Notes under the pieces: model-generated
Told to the model about the DNA's origin: nothing
Databases searched by the model: none
The model's input: only the letters and a program-made list of their open reading frames with translations
Shown: in pieces, positions 40,906 to 49,665 of the stretch
How the letters are laid out: every line of letters starts with the position of its first letter
How positions within the stretch are numbered: position 1 is the stretch's first letter
From: Ruthenibacterium avium
GTDB taxonomy: Bacteria; Bacillota; Clostridia; Oscillospirales; Ruminococcaceae
Reading direction: 5' to 3'
Assembly (NCBI GenBank): GCA_019118905.1
Contig: DWYA01000096.1
Span: forward strand, 7,195-71,194
DNA: 64,000 nucleotides
Position numbers and translations under genes: made by a program

Positions 40906-42519
40906 TTAAGCCAGATATTTTTGCAGTGCGGCACGGACAGCGCCTTTTCCGGCCAGTTCTTCCACAAAAATGCGCTCGATTTTCTCGCCCAATCCGGCTT
41001 CCCACAGGTCAACGCCAAAGATGGAAGCATTGGACAAAATGGGTTTCAGCTGGCCGTTGTAGCTTTCCGGCTTGCCGGCTTCAATGCCGGACAATGCCTG
41101 GGTCAATTCCTCTTTCATCGGGTCTGCCGAAACTTCCATGGGCTGCAAGTTGTCGTCTACCCCCAGCAGATAGCGCAGCCAGCCGGCCAGCGCCAAGGGA
41201 ATGGCGTTCAGCTGAGACACATCCTTGCCCTGTGCCAGATAGCTCTTAATGGTTTCGCCGAAGCGGATGCCCACTTTTTGAGAGGTGTCTGTGGCAATGC
41301 GCTGCGGTGCGTCCGGCATGAACGGGTTGGGCAGACGCTCGCCTACTACTTCGTCAATGAAGGCTTTCGGGCTGAGGATTTTCGGGTCAACCACAACGGG
41401 CAAGCCCTCCTGATAGCCCAGCGTGCGCACCAGATTCACAAGGTCCGTATCCTTCATTTCCTCGCAAATCAGCGTATAGCCCAGCATACAGCCGTAAACG
41501 CTCATGGCCGTGTGCAAGGGGTTGAGGCAGGTAGTGACCTTCATGCGCTCGGTGTTGTTGACGGTCTCGCGGTCGGTCAGATAAACGCCGGCTTTTTCCA
41601 GCGCCGGGCGGCCATTGGGGAACGAGTCCTCAATGACGAGATACTGCGGGCGCTCGGCGTTTACAAACGGTGCGATAAAGGTATTTTTGCCCGTAACAAT
41701 CGGAGCCATATCGGCAATGCCGTCGGCAGCAAGGCTTTCCTCTACGCTTTTGGCGGGACGCGGAGTAATTTTATCAATCATGCTCCACGGGAAGGAAACT
41801 TTGGCAGGGTCGGACAGATAATCGGCAAAGCCCTGCGGAGCAAAGCCGTTTTTCACCCATGCTTCGGCAACCGTGCGAACACTGCCGGACAACTTTTCAC
41901 CATTGTGGCTGCAATTGTCCATCGACACGACAGCAACAGGCGCAGCGCCCGCCTCATAACGAGCCAAAAGCAGCGCGGCCACTATGCTCATGGCGTGGCG
42001 TGCTTTGGCCGGGCCGTTTGCCATGTCCTCCTCCACAACGGGCAAAAGCGTGCCGTCGGCGCGGTAAAGGGCATAGCCTTTCTCCGTGATGGTAAAGCTG
42101 ACCATTTGCAGGCTGTCGGCGGTGAAAATCTCACGCAGACGCTGCATCATGCCTTCGTCGGTGCTGTCGGCGCGCAGACCCTCGGTGACGCTGGCAATAA
42201 TTTCGCGCGTGGTGGTTGCGTCGGCATTCAGGGTGACATTCATGGTCAGGTTGTCAAACGGGGTGTAAATCTTGTCGATAATGTCATAGTCGAAAGTATC
42301 GGCTGCAATAATGCCGCGGTCGGCAAGACCTTCGTTTAACAAGTGCTGCTGAAGCGCAGCAACAAAGCCGCGGAAAATGTTTCCCGCACCGAAGTGTACC
42401 CAGATGGGGGCTTTGGCGGTGGCGTCCACTACTGCCTGTACGTCAAATTTGGGCAATTTAACGTTGGCTTTTTCCCAAGCGGCGCGGTCGTTCAAGCTGT
42501 TTCTTGTCATGTGAAGCAT
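40906..42519 (-). CDS. uxuB: Mannitol dehydrogenase-family reductase, probably fructuronate reductase
   Basis: A 537-residue NAD-dependent dehydrogenase. The nucleotide-binding strand is in WVHFGAGNIFRGFVAALQQ (read in parts), and the catalytic signature KVTTCLNPLHTA carries Lys, Asn and His. Length (about 540) and sequence fit the long UxuB-like group in Clostridia, which reduces D-fructuronate to D-mannonate. Mannitol or arabinitol cannot be excluded. An ATG at 42531 has its Shine-Dalgarno sequence touching the codon, so the in-frame ATG at 42519 is preferred. It sits between a zinc dehydrogenase and a GntR gene, a second sugar-acid locus beside uxaBA at 3 kb. Confidence 0.85.
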   Translation of the reverse strand: MLHMTRNSLNDRAAWEKANVKLPKFDVQAVVDATAKAPIWVHFGAGNIFRGFVAALQQHLLNEGLADRGIIAADTFDYDIIDKIYTPFDNLTMNVTLNADATTTREIIASVTEGLRADSTDEGMMQRLREIFTADSLQMVSFTITEKGYALYRADGTLLPVVEEDMANGPAKARHAMSIVAALLLARYEAGAAPVAVVSMDNCSHNGEKLSGSVRTVAEAWVKNGFAPQGFADYLSDPAKVSFPWSMIDKITPRPAKSVEESLAADGIADMAPIVTGKNTFIAPFVNAERPQYLVIEDSFPNGRPALEKAGVYLTDRETVNNTERMKVTTCLNPLHTAMSVYGCMLGYTLICEEMKDTDLVNLVRTLGYQEGLPVVVDPKILSPKAFIDEVVGERLPNPFMPDAPQRIATDTSQKVGIRFGETIKSYLAQGKDVSQLNAIPLALAGWLRYLLGVDDNLQPMEVSADPMKEELTQALSGIEAGKPESYNGQLKPILSNASIFGVDLWEAGLGEKIERIFVEELAGKGAVRAALQKYLA

Positions 42520-42593
42520 GGGTAAGGTCATCCTTTCTGTTCGATTGAAGTATTTTTGGTTTCTCGATGCAAATTATTTGCTGAAAAACTCCG

Positions 42594-43625
42594 TTACTCG
42601 TTTGCGTCAAATGTGAGTACAATCTTGCGCACTTCGTTTGCGTGGGTATCGGCAAAATCAAACGCGGCTTGCGCGTCCAAATAAGAGAAGGTGTGCGAAA
42701 CTTCGCCGGTCAAATCAATCGCATGGGTTTTCACCAGCTCAACGGCCTCTCCGAAACGGCGGTTTTGCAGACGGCTGCCGCGCACATCCAGCTCTTTGGA
42801 GGTAATCAGGAACTGGTTGACTTCGTCCGGGCTGGTGGAAAAGCCCATGGTCATCACACGCCCGGCATTGCCGGCGGCTTGCAGCAGGCTCAAAAGGCTG
42901 CCTTTGACACACGCGGCATCAATGCAAAGGGTGGGGCCGTAGCCGTCCGTCAGCTCTTTGGCGCGCTGTGCCACGTCCTCGCGGTCACTGCGAATAACGG
43001 CATCTGCACCGTTTTTCAAAGCAGCCTCCAGCTTGGCGTCGTCAATATCGGCCACAATGATTTTGGCGGGGTGATGCAGCTTCACAACGCTTAAAATGCG
43101 GCTTCCCAGCGCACCGGCGCCCATAATCAGCACGGTGTCCTCCGCCTCAATTTCGGCGCGTGCGCAGCACTGAATGGCGATGGTAGTCGGCTCGATCAAA
43201 ACGGCGTCAACATCGGAAATGTGGTCGGGCAGAAGATAGCAGTCGCTCTCGTTGACGGCCATCCACTGGCGATAGCCGCCGTCAATGTGAACGCCGCGCA
43301 CTTTCAAATTGCCGCATACGTTCGGACGGCCTTTGCGGCAAGCATAGCATGTTCCGCAAGCGGTCACTTGGTCGACAATCACGCGGTCGCCCGGCTTGAC
43401 GCGGGAAACGCCCGGCCCCACTTGCTCTACCACGCCTACCATTTCATGGCCGATGACGCGCGGATAAGTGGCGGCGGCGTTGGTGCCGTGGTAGATACCG
43501 CGGTCACTGCCGCAAATGCCCGCCGCTGTCATGCGGATGAGCACGTTGTTTGTTTCGTCGATGACGGGCTTTTCCATGTCAATGATACGCAGTTCGCCCG
43601 GTTTTACAATTTGTACAGCTTTCAT
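42594..43625 (-). CDS. Zinc-dependent medium-chain dehydrogenase (LgoD/threonine dehydrogenase-like)
   Basis: A 343-residue zinc alcohol dehydrogenase. The catalytic zinc ligands are in GICGSDRG (Cys) and VIGHEMVG (His, Glu). The structural zinc site is CGTCYACRKGRPNVC, with four Cys. The cofactor site is VLIMGAGALGS. Sequence style is that of sorbitol, threonine and L-galactonate dehydrogenases. With the UxuB-like gene next to it, a sugar-acid substrate such as L-galactonate or L-gulonate is likely but unproven. The frame opens to 43652. ATG 43625 after AGAGAGGGAGCCGCT is the start. It is the first gene of the locus, with promoter 43679-43707. Confidence 0.9.
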   Translation of the reverse strand: MKAVQIVKPGELRIIDMEKPVIDETNNVLIRMTAAGICGSDRGIYHGTNAAATYPRVIGHEMVGVVEQVGPGVSRVKPGDRVIVDQVTACGTCYACRKGRPNVCGNLKVRGVHIDGGYRQWMAVNESDCYLLPDHISDVDAVLIEPTTIAIQCCARAEIEAEDTVLIMGAGALGSRILSVVKLHHPAKIIVADIDDAKLEAALKNGADAVIRSDREDVAQRAKELTDGYGPTLCIDAACVKGSLLSLLQAAGNAGRVMTMGFSTSPDEVNQFLITSKELDVRGSRLQNRRFGEAVELVKTHAIDLTGEVSHTFSYLDAQAAFDFADTHANEVRKIVLTFDANE

Positions 43626-43678
43626 AGCGGCTCCCTCTCTTAATATCAGCATTGCAGAAAAACGATTTCTTTAAGCTC

Positions 43679-43707
43679 ATTGTATCACTTGTATACTAGT
43701 ATTTCAA
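43679..43707 (-). promoter_or_regulatory. Promoter and candidate GntR operator of the sugar-acid dehydrogenase locus
   Basis: On the minus strand TTGAAA (43702-43707) and TACAAT (43679-43684) have 17-base spacing. The spacer contains TTGTATACTA (plus strand 43689-43698), sharing eight of ten bases with the uxaB operator at 2583, so an FCD regulator could block this promoter. Confidence 0.75.
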
Positions 43708-43714
43708 GCGTTTT

Positions 43715-43754
43715 TTAAAAAATCCTCCCGTCCGCCCGAAAGCGGAAGGGAGGA
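43715..43754 (-). terminator. Terminator of ackA
   Basis: On the minus strand a stem TCCTCCC-TCCGC pairs with GCGGA-GGGAGGA (one mismatch), followed by six Ts. Confidence 0.88.
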
Positions 43755-43796
43755 GAGCAGCTTTGGCGCGGCACAGCCGGTCAAAAGCGCTGTTTT

Positions 43797-44996
43797 TTAT
43801 TTTGCAGCTTCTACAAGCTCCTTGGTGTCGCGGGCAATCATCAGTTCCTCGTTGGTGCAGACAACCAAAATCTTCACGCGGCTGTTTTCCGCAGAGATAT
43901 CGTTGATGTCCAAGCCGCGCACTTTGTTCTTTTCGGGGTCAAGCGCAACGCCCAAATATTCCATGTTGTCGCAGACAGCTTCACGCAGAGCGCAGTCATT
44001 CTCACCGATACCGCCGGTGAACACGATGCAGTCGAGGCCGCCCATGGCTGCGGAATAAGCGCCGATGTATTTTTTAATCTGATAGTTCAGCATATCTTCA
44101 GCCAGCTGTGCGCGTTTGTTGCCGTTCTGAGCAGCGCTTTCGACGTCGCGCTTGTCGCTGGAAACGCCGGAAATGCCCAGCAAGCCGGAATTTTTGTTCA
44201 GGTAATCTGCCATTTCTTGGCCGTGAATGCCCAGCTTCTGCTCCATATAAGTAACAACAGAGGGGTCAACGTCACCGCAGCGGGTGCCCATCAGCACGCC
44301 TGCCAGCGGGGTGAGACCCATGCTGGTGTCGATGCACTTGCCGTTTTCCACAGCAGTGATGGAGCTGCCGTTGCCCAGATGGCAGGTAACCATCTTCAAA
44401 TCATTGCGGCTCAAGTATTTTGCAGCAGCCAGGCTGACATAGCGGTGGCTGGTGCCGTGTGCGCCGTAGCGGCGGATGGAGTATTTTTCATACATCTCAT
44501 AGGGAACACCATAGATGTAAGCCTTCGGGGGCATCGTCTGGTGGAAGGTGGTGTCGAATACAACCACGTTGGGAACATTTTCACCAAACACAGCCTTAGC
44601 GCTGCGCAGACCCTGAACGTGTGCCATGTTGTGCACGGGAGCCAGCGGAGCAATCTCCTCAATTTTGTCAATGATGGCATCGGTGACGATCTCAGACTTG
44701 GTGAAGAACTCAGCGCCCTGCACTACGCGGTGGCCGATCGCGGAAATCTCGCTTTTATCTTTCACCACAGCGCCTTCGCCCTGCGTCATCATTTCTACTA
44801 CTTTCATGAAAGCCTCGGTGTGGGTGGGGAAGTCAACCTCCTGTGTCCACTCGCCGCCGTTTGCCTTGTGGATGATACGGCTTCCGTCAATGCCGATGCG
44901 TTCGCACAAGCCTTTGCACAGAACGCTTTCATCCTGCATGTTGATCAGCTGATACTTCAAAGAGCTGGAACCACAATTGATTACGAGAACATTCAT
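43797..44996 (-). CDS. ackA: Acetate kinase
   Basis: A 399-residue enzyme converting acetyl phosphate and ADP to acetate and ATP. Signatures are VLVINCGSSSLKYQL at the N terminus, VVFDTTFHQTMP, GAHGTSHRYVS, THLG-like CHLGNGSSITAV, and FTGGIGEND near 325. Length and all catalytic residues (Asn7, Arg, Asp, Arg and Glu regions) are canonical. It starts at ATG 44996 after GGAGGAAAAGAAA; the frame extends to a TTG at 45011. No pta gene is adjacent. With PFL nearby it gives the ATP-yielding acetate branch. Its promoter is at 45107-45135. Confidence 0.97.
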   Translation of the reverse strand: MNVLVINCGSSSLKYQLINMQDESVLCKGLCERIGIDGSRIIHKANGGEWTQEVDFPTHTEAFMKVVEMMTQGEGAVVKDKSEISAIGHRVVQGAEFFTKSEIVTDAIIDKIEEIAPLAPVHNMAHVQGLRSAKAVFGENVPNVVVFDTTFHQTMPPKAYIYGVPYEMYEKYSIRRYGAHGTSHRYVSLAAAKYLSRNDLKMVTCHLGNGSSITAVENGKCIDTSMGLTPLAGVLMGTRCGDVDPSVVTYMEQKLGIHGQEMADYLNKNSGLLGISGVSSDKRDVESAAQNGNKRAQLAEDMLNYQIKKYIGAYSAAMGGLDCIVFTGGIGENDCALREAVCDNMEYLGVALDPEKNKVRGLDINDISAENSRVKILVVCTNEELMIARDTKELVEAAK

Positions 44997-45106
44997 TTTC
45001 TTTTCCTCCAATACAACATCGCAAACAAGCTTTGCCCGATGCGCCGAATGCGCCGTTTTAGAAAAATTGGAAATCGAACAAAAAGACTTTATCTGCCTAA
45101 TTATTT

Positions 45107-45135
45107 ATTATATAATCGAAGTAACGGTTTTTCAA
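45107..45135 (-). promoter_or_regulatory. Promoter of ackA
   Basis: On the minus strand TTGAAA (45130-45135) and TATAAT (45107-45112) are 17 bases apart. A GC hairpin with a T7 tail on the minus strand (45146-45181) lies just upstream and could stop antisense transcripts before this promoter. Confidence 0.8.
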
Positions 45136-45217
45136 GACATGAACGAAAAAAACGCCGGATGCCGCAGAGCGGCAAGCGTTTTGAGTGACTTATTTGACTC
45201 ATAGAAAGGAAAAACGC

Positions 45218-46441
45218 ATGAAAATTGCGGGAATCATTGCCGAATACCATCCGTTTCACAACGGACACGCCTGGCAGCTGGCCGAGGTGCGCCGCCGCGG
45301 GTTTGACGCGGTGGTGTGCGTGATGAGCACGGGTGTGGTACAGCGCGGCGAGTGTGAGCTGATACCCTACCCGGTGCGCGTCAAAGCGGCGCTTTGCGCA
45401 GGAGCCGACTTGGTACTGGCTTTACCAGCGCCGTATGCAGGCAAAAGCGCCGAGGGGTTTGCTTTTGCGGCGGTTGCGCTGCTGGACGCGCTGGGCTGTG
45501 TCGATACGCTGTGCTTTGGTACAGAAACAGCGGATGAAACGGCGCTGATGCGCGCTGCCCGCGTGCTGGAAAGCCCGGCGTTCGGCGGGGCGATGCGCGC
45601 GAAGCTGGACAGCGGCATGACCGCCCCGCAGGCGCGCGCTGAGGCCGCAGCGGAATTGCTGGGGTATGAAGCCGATTTTTTAAAACAGCCAAACCACATT
45701 TTAGGCGTGGATTACTGCCGCGCTTTGCTGAAAAACAGCAGCATCAAGCCGCTTGCGCTTGTGCGCGTTGGAGCAGCCCATGACAGCGCCCTGCAAGGCC
45801 GCCATGAAGGTGTGCAGTATGCCAGCGCTTCCCATTTGCGCCGCTTGTGGCAGCAGCAAGGCGTACAGGCGCTTGCGCCTTATGTGCCGCAGGAAAGCAA
45901 TTGCCTCTATCAGCAAGCGCAGAGTAACGGCCTTGTACGCGATGACCGTGCGTTTTCCACAGCGCTTCTCAGCCGTCTGCGCGCGATGACGGAAAGCGAT
46001 ATGGCCGCTGTACGCCTTTCGGGGGAAGGGCTTTCCAATCGGCTGTATCATGCGGTGCAAAAAGCGTCAAACGCCGAAGATTTGTTAAGACGGCTGCAAA
46101 CAAAGCGCTATCCCACGGCGCGTCTGCGCCGCTTGATGCTGGACGCGGCACTGGGCTATTCAGACGATTTGCCTGTGCTGCCGCCCTATCTGCATGTGCT
46201 GGGTGCGAGCAAGGCGGGGTTTGATGTTCTGAAACAGGCTGCACCGCGTTTGCCGATGGGCACAAGCCTTGCGGCACTTTCCCGCCAAAACGAGAAATGC
46301 CTTGCCGTGGCGTGCGCCCATGCCGCCGCGGTGGATTTTTCCTCGCTGTGCCGCAGCCGTCCGCAGCCGTGCGGGCTGGCGTATACGCAGCCGCTGTGCA
46401 AATATCCAGGAGATACTTTGCGCGATTCAAAACAAGAATAA
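45218..46441 (+). CDS. tmcAL: tRNA(Met) cytidine acetate ligase
   Basis: A 407-residue protein of the TmcAL (formerly YlbM) family, which activates acetate with ATP and acetylates the wobble cytidine of elongator tRNA-Met. The N-terminal nucleotidyltransferase fold shows GIIAEYHPFHNGHAWQL with the HxGH motif, then CVMSTGVVQRGE. Later ILGVDYCRAL, EGVQYASASHLR and the C-terminal helical part match TmcAL length. The ATG at 45218 follows GAAAGGAAAAACGC; the frame opens to 45185. It is divergent from ackA, a common neighbour in Firmicutes, which fits acetate use by both. Confidence 0.93.
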   Translation: MKIAGIIAEYHPFHNGHAWQLAEVRRRGFDAVVCVMSTGVVQRGECELIPYPVRVKAALCAGADLVLALPAPYAGKSAEGFAFAAVALLDALGCVDTLCFGTETADETALMRAARVLESPAFGGAMRAKLDSGMTAPQARAEAAAELLGYEADFLKQPNHILGVDYCRALLKNSSIKPLALVRVGAAHDSALQGRHEGVQYASASHLRRLWQQQGVQALAPYVPQESNCLYQQAQSNGLVRDDRAFSTALLSRLRAMTESDMAAVRLSGEGLSNRLYHAVQKASNAEDLLRRLQTKRYPTARLRRLMLDAALGYSDDLPVLPPYLHVLGASKAGFDVLKQAAPRLPMGTSLAALSRQNEKCLAVACAHAAAVDFSSLCRSRPQPCGLAYTQPLCKYPGDTLRDSKQE

Positions 46442-46446
46442 ATAAT

Positions 46447-46503
46447 AAAACACCGCCTTTTTTCTAACACAATACCTGAGCGAAAAAAGACGGTGTTTTT
46501 TAA
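46447..46503. terminator. Terminator of tmcAL
   Basis: The stem AAAACACCG-CTTTTTTC pairs with GAAAAAAG-CGGTGTTTT around a 17-base loop, followed by TT. Confidence 0.85.
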
Positions 46504-46511
46504 TTTAGACA

Positions 46512-46556
46512 CTTTCTGAAAAGTAGAAATTTTCAGCTTGTTGTTTTCAGAAATAT
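46512..46556. repeat. Solo copy of the 13.4-13.6 kb repeat end
   Basis: Bases 46512-46535 match the arm at 13565-13591 (complement) at 23 of 24 positions. The following GTTTTCAGAAAT also occurs in the left arm at 13381. Only one end is present here, between the tmcAL terminator and the end of the zinc-locus lipoprotein gene. Confidence 0.6.
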
Positions 46557-46557
46557 C

Positions 46558-47046
46558 CTAGGATTCTGCGGGCGGCCGGTCAATTTGAAACTCCTGCACG
46601 CGCAAGCGGCAAAGCGTCACGGTGTTAAGCTGGTAGGTTTCAAATACGCCGTCTACCGTTACCATGCTTCCCCTTTCTGGATAAGACGCGGTGCTGCCTT
46701 CCTCGAGTATCACTTCTAATCCCTGAATGCAGCAAGCACCGGCGTCCTGCACCACAATGGCATAATAGGAGCTGCTGCCTTCTTCCATAGCGGGAAATTT
46801 CCGAAATTCCCCGGTCATACGAACCGTTTTCCCTTCATACGTTTCCGGGTCTATAATCATGTTGTAGATTTCTGCAAAGCGCACGGTTTCGCTGATCTGC
46901 GTGAGGTCAACATCTACCTCCGAATTTTGCGAAACGCCGGAAAGGGAAAGCTTTGTCGGCGTTTTTTCTTCGGCATTTTCGCCGCAGCCGGTCAGAAGAA
47001 AGAATGCGCTAAGCAAAGATAACGGTACAAAAAGCTTTTTTTTCAT
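46558..47046 (-). CDS. Lipoprotein with OB-fold-like domain, last gene of the zinc-uptake operon
   Basis: A 162-residue lipoprotein: signal MKKKLFVPLSLLSAFFLLTGC with Cys about 21, a short linker, then a beta-rich domain. YEGKTVRMTGEFRKF and VTVDGVFETYQLN look like OB-fold strands. AGACCIQGLEVIL carries a Cys pair and resembles the CC region of the TIGR03943/YcgQ family linked to zinc. The frame opens to 47196. The ATG at 47046 overlaps the stop of the permease gene (ATGA), so it belongs to the znu operon and may help zinc capture at the surface. That role is inferred. Confidence 0.82.
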   Translation of the reverse strand: MKKKLFVPLSLLSAFFLLTGCGENAEEKTPTKLSLSGVSQNSEVDVDLTQISETVRFAEIYNMIIDPETYEGKTVRMTGEFRKFPAMEEGSSSYYAIVVQDAGACCIQGLEVILEEGSTASYPERGSMVTVDGVFETYQLNTVTLCRLRVQEFQIDRPPAES

Positions 47047-47894
47047 GCACGACCTCCCGCAAAACGGCCCACAAGAGAGAACAGGAAAAAGCCGATTAAG
47101 TTGGCGGCGACAATGGTAGAGCCGACGGGTGTTCCGGCGATAACGGCAAATAAAATGCCGAAAAGGGCGCACACCACAGCAAACACTGCCGCGCAAATGG
47201 TGACAGACAAAAAGCTTTTGAACACGCGCATGGCCGCCAAAGCGGGGAAGATGACCAGCGCCGAAATGAGCAGTGAGCCGACAAGGTTCATCGCAAGTAC
47301 GATGATTACGGCAATCACTACGGCAATCAGCAAGTTATAAAGCCCGGCGCGCACTCCGGTAGCCTGTGCGAATGTTTCGTCAAACGTGACGGCAAAAATT
47401 TTGTGGTAGAACAACACAAAAACAACCACAACGGCAAGCGATAAAATGACGCACAGCCAAACCTCAAACGGCTGAAGCGTCAAAATCGAAGTTGCACCAA
47501 ACAGCGTGGTGCAGACATCGCCCGAAAGATTGGACGAAGTGGAGAACACATTCATCAGCAAGTAGCCAATGGCCAAAGAACCCACGGAGAACATGGCGAC
47601 GGTGGCGTCGCCTTTGAGCTTGGCGTTTTGCCCGGTGTGCAGCAAAATGACGGCGCAAATCATGGTTAAGGGCAAAACCAGCAGCATCTCATTTGTCAAA
47701 TTCAGCACCGACGCAATGCAAATGCCGCCAAACGCAACGTGGGAAAGGCCGTCTCCAATAAAGGAAAACCGTTTGAGTACCAGAGTGACGCCCAAAAGAG
47801 AGGAGCAAAGTGCAATGAGCACGCCGACAATCAGCGCGTATTGTACAAAAGGATATTGCCAATAGAATAAAAGCTTTTCCAAAATACCGCTCAT
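47043..47894 (-). CDS. znuB: Zinc/metal ABC transporter permease
   Basis: A 283-residue ABC-3 family permease with about eight membrane helices. SSLLGVTLVLKRFSFIGDGLSHVAFGG (in parts) is the family hallmark near residue 32, and AQATGVRAGLYNLLIAV and ALVIFPALAAMRV appear later. It transports Zn2+ or Mn2+ with the ATPase encoded upstream. Zinc is favoured by the Fur-type regulator and binding protein in the same operon. It overlaps the ATPase gene by 4 bases and the lipoprotein gene by 4 bases. Confidence 0.94.
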   Translation of the reverse strand: MSGILEKLLFYWQYPFVQYALIVGVLIALCSSLLGVTLVLKRFSFIGDGLSHVAFGGICIASVLNLTNEMLLVLPLTMICAVILLHTGQNAKLKGDATVAMFSVGSLAIGYLLMNVFSTSSNLSGDVCTTLFGATSILTLQPFEVWLCVILSLAVVVVFVLFYHKIFAVTFDETFAQATGVRAGLYNLLIAVVIAVIIVLAMNLVGSLLISALVIFPALAAMRVFKSFLSVTICAAVFAVVCALFGILFAVIAGTPVGSTIVAANLIGFFLFSLVGRFAGGRA

Positions 47895-48604
47895 TGTGCG
47901 TCACCGCCTTTCCATGCCGCAAAGCGCTGGCCAAGCGCGCTTTGCCGGTATTCCTCGCGCGTGCCGAAAAACACGCTTTCGCCTAAGTGGAGGATATGGC
48001 TGGGGTACTCCAGCGCTGCGCTGACGTCGTGCGAAACCATAATCACGGTAATGCCGTCATCGCGGTTGAGCTGTTGAATCATGGCGTACATATCGGCGGT
48101 GGCTTTGGGGTCCAGCCCGGAAACGGGTTCGTCCAAAATCAACAATTTTTTCGTGGCACACAGCGCGCGCGCCAAAAGCACGCGCTGCTGCTGACCGCCG
48201 GAAAGTTCACGATAGCAGCGCTTTTCCATGCCGTCTAAGCCCAGTCGGTGGAGATGTGCTGCGGCTTGCTGCTTTTGCGCTCGCGTGTAGAACGGGCGAA
48301 AGCCGCATTGTGCCTGAAAGCCGGAAAGCGCTACTTCCCGCACCGAAGCGGGAAAGTCGCGCTGAAGTGCCGTTTGCTGGGGCAGATACCCAATGCCGCC
48401 GTTTTGAATGTCCTGTGAAAACTCAATTTTCCCGCTTAACAAAGGGGTCAGCCCCAGAAGGGTTTTCAGCAAGGTGGATTTGCCGCAGCCGTTTTCTCCC
48501 ACAATGCAAAGATAGTCGCCTTCGTTTACGCAAAAACTGAGCGGTGCGTCAAACAGCGTTTTATCATAGCCCAGTTGTGCGTTTGTTACGGTAATTTGTG
48601 CCAT
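47891..48604 (-). CDS. znuC: Zinc/metal ABC transporter ATP-binding protein
   Basis: A 237-residue nucleotide-binding subunit. Walker A GENGCGKST, Q-loop IGYLPQQTALQRDFP, signature LSGGQQQRVLLARAL, Walker B LLILDEPVSGLD and switch His in MVSHDV are all intact. The style is that of ZnuC/MntB ATPases. The frame opens to 48628. The ATG at 48604 follows CAGGAGGGCAAC. It lies 20 bases after the binding-protein gene and overlaps the permease start. Confidence 0.95.
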   Translation of the reverse strand: MAQITVTNAQLGYDKTLFDAPLSFCVNEGDYLCIVGENGCGKSTLLKTLLGLTPLLSGKIEFSQDIQNGGIGYLPQQTALQRDFPASVREVALSGFQAQCGFRPFYTRAQKQQAAAHLHRLGLDGMEKRCYRELSGGQQQRVLLARALCATKKLLILDEPVSGLDPKATADMYAMIQQLNRDDGITVIMVSHDVSAALEYPSHILHLGESVFFGTREEYRQSALGQRFAAWKGGDAQ

Positions 48605-48624
48605 GTTGCCCTCCTGAAAGCGCA

Positions 48625-49650
48625 TCACGCACAGCCGAGTGCTGTGCGCAGAACGCCTAAGTTTTCCTGCATTACGCTAAGGTACGTCACGCCCTCATCC
48701 GCCTGTGCGCGGGTGATGGACTGCATGGAATTCAGGATTAAAATTTCCGGTGCTGTGCCGCCGCTGTTCTGCGCCACCGTCTGCGCAATTTTTCCGTTGG
48801 AATCGTCAATGGTCAAAATGGCGCCAAGCGAAAGCTCGCCCACCTTCTGCGCCAAAAAACTGATCGTTTCAAAGCTTGCTTGGGTATCGGTAGAGCAGCC
48901 TGCGAAGGCGGCGTAATAGGAAAGGCCGTAGTCATCCGTCAGATAGCGGAAGGGGAAACGGTCGGCAAAAAGCAGGGTTTTGGTGGATGCACTGTCGGCA
49001 GCTTGACGGAATTGCGCGTCCAGTTCGGAAAGCTCGGCTTGATAGGCTTCGGCATTTTGTTCGAGCTGCTGGGCCGACTCCGGCAGCAATTGAGCCAATG
49101 CGTCAGCGAGTGCATCACAGACGATTTCAGCGTTTTGAATGGACAGCCATACATGTTCATCATATACGGCGTTCTCGTCATGGTCGTGTTCTTCGTCCTC
49201 GTGGTCGTGTTCCATTCCCTCCACAAGCTCCTCGGTTTTCAAGCGGTCGGCAAGCAGCTCCATCAAATTGATTTCCACACGGTCGGGGTTCGGATTTTGT
49301 TCACAGGCCTCCTGAATCCATTGGTCGGATGTGCCGCCGACATAAACCAGCAAATCGGCCTCGGAGACCGTCATAATGTCCTTTGCGGTGGCTTGGTAAT
49401 TGTGAAAGTCTACGCCGTCCCCCAGCAAGAACTGCAAGCTGGCTTTGTCTTGTGCCTGTGTACCCAAAATTTGGCGTGTCCAGTCATACAGCGGAAAAAT
49501 GGTGGTGACGATTTGTACTTGCTCGGAGCTGCCCGGGGTGACCGCTGTAACCCCCTGCGCTTCGGTTTGGGCGGCAGGAGTGCCGCAGGCTGTCAAAACA
49601 CCTACCGCCGTGCAGCAGGCCAAAAAAACAGAAATAACACGTTTAAACAT
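48625..49650 (-). CDS. znuA: Zinc-binding ABC transporter lipoprotein
   Basis: A 341-residue cluster A-I metal-binding protein. The lipobox is VLTACGTP (Cys about 22). The mature protein starts with VQIVTTIFPLYDWTRQI; the first metal-site His is in GDGVDFHNYQ. A His/Asp/Glu-rich loop (HDHEDEEHDHDENAVYDEH, about residues 148-166) is typical of ZnuA and AdcA and specific for zinc rather than manganese. The later conserved region TLLFADRFPFRYLTDDYGL is present. It starts at ATG 49650 after GGAGGTTTTT, 15 bases behind the zur gene. Confidence 0.94.
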   Translation of the reverse strand: MFKRVISVFLACCTAVGVLTACGTPAAQTEAQGVTAVTPGSSEQVQIVTTIFPLYDWTRQILGTQAQDKASLQFLLGDGVDFHNYQATAKDIMTVSEADLLVYVGGTSDQWIQEACEQNPNPDRVEINLMELLADRLKTEELVEGMEHDHEDEEHDHDENAVYDEHVWLSIQNAEIVCDALADALAQLLPESAQQLEQNAEAYQAELSELDAQFRQAADSASTKTLLFADRFPFRYLTDDYGLSYYAAFAGCSTDTQASFETISFLAQKVGELSLGAILTIDDSNGKIAQTVAQNSGGTAPEILILNSMQSITRAQADEGVTYLSVMQENLGVLRTALGCA

Positions 49651-49665
49651 AAAAACCTCCGGTGG

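Noticed and set aside
45146..45181. GC hairpin with T7 on the minus strand as a gene terminator
   Set aside because: No minus-strand gene ends upstream of it; it lies between tmcAL and the ackA promoter, so it is mentioned only as a possible antisense stop.
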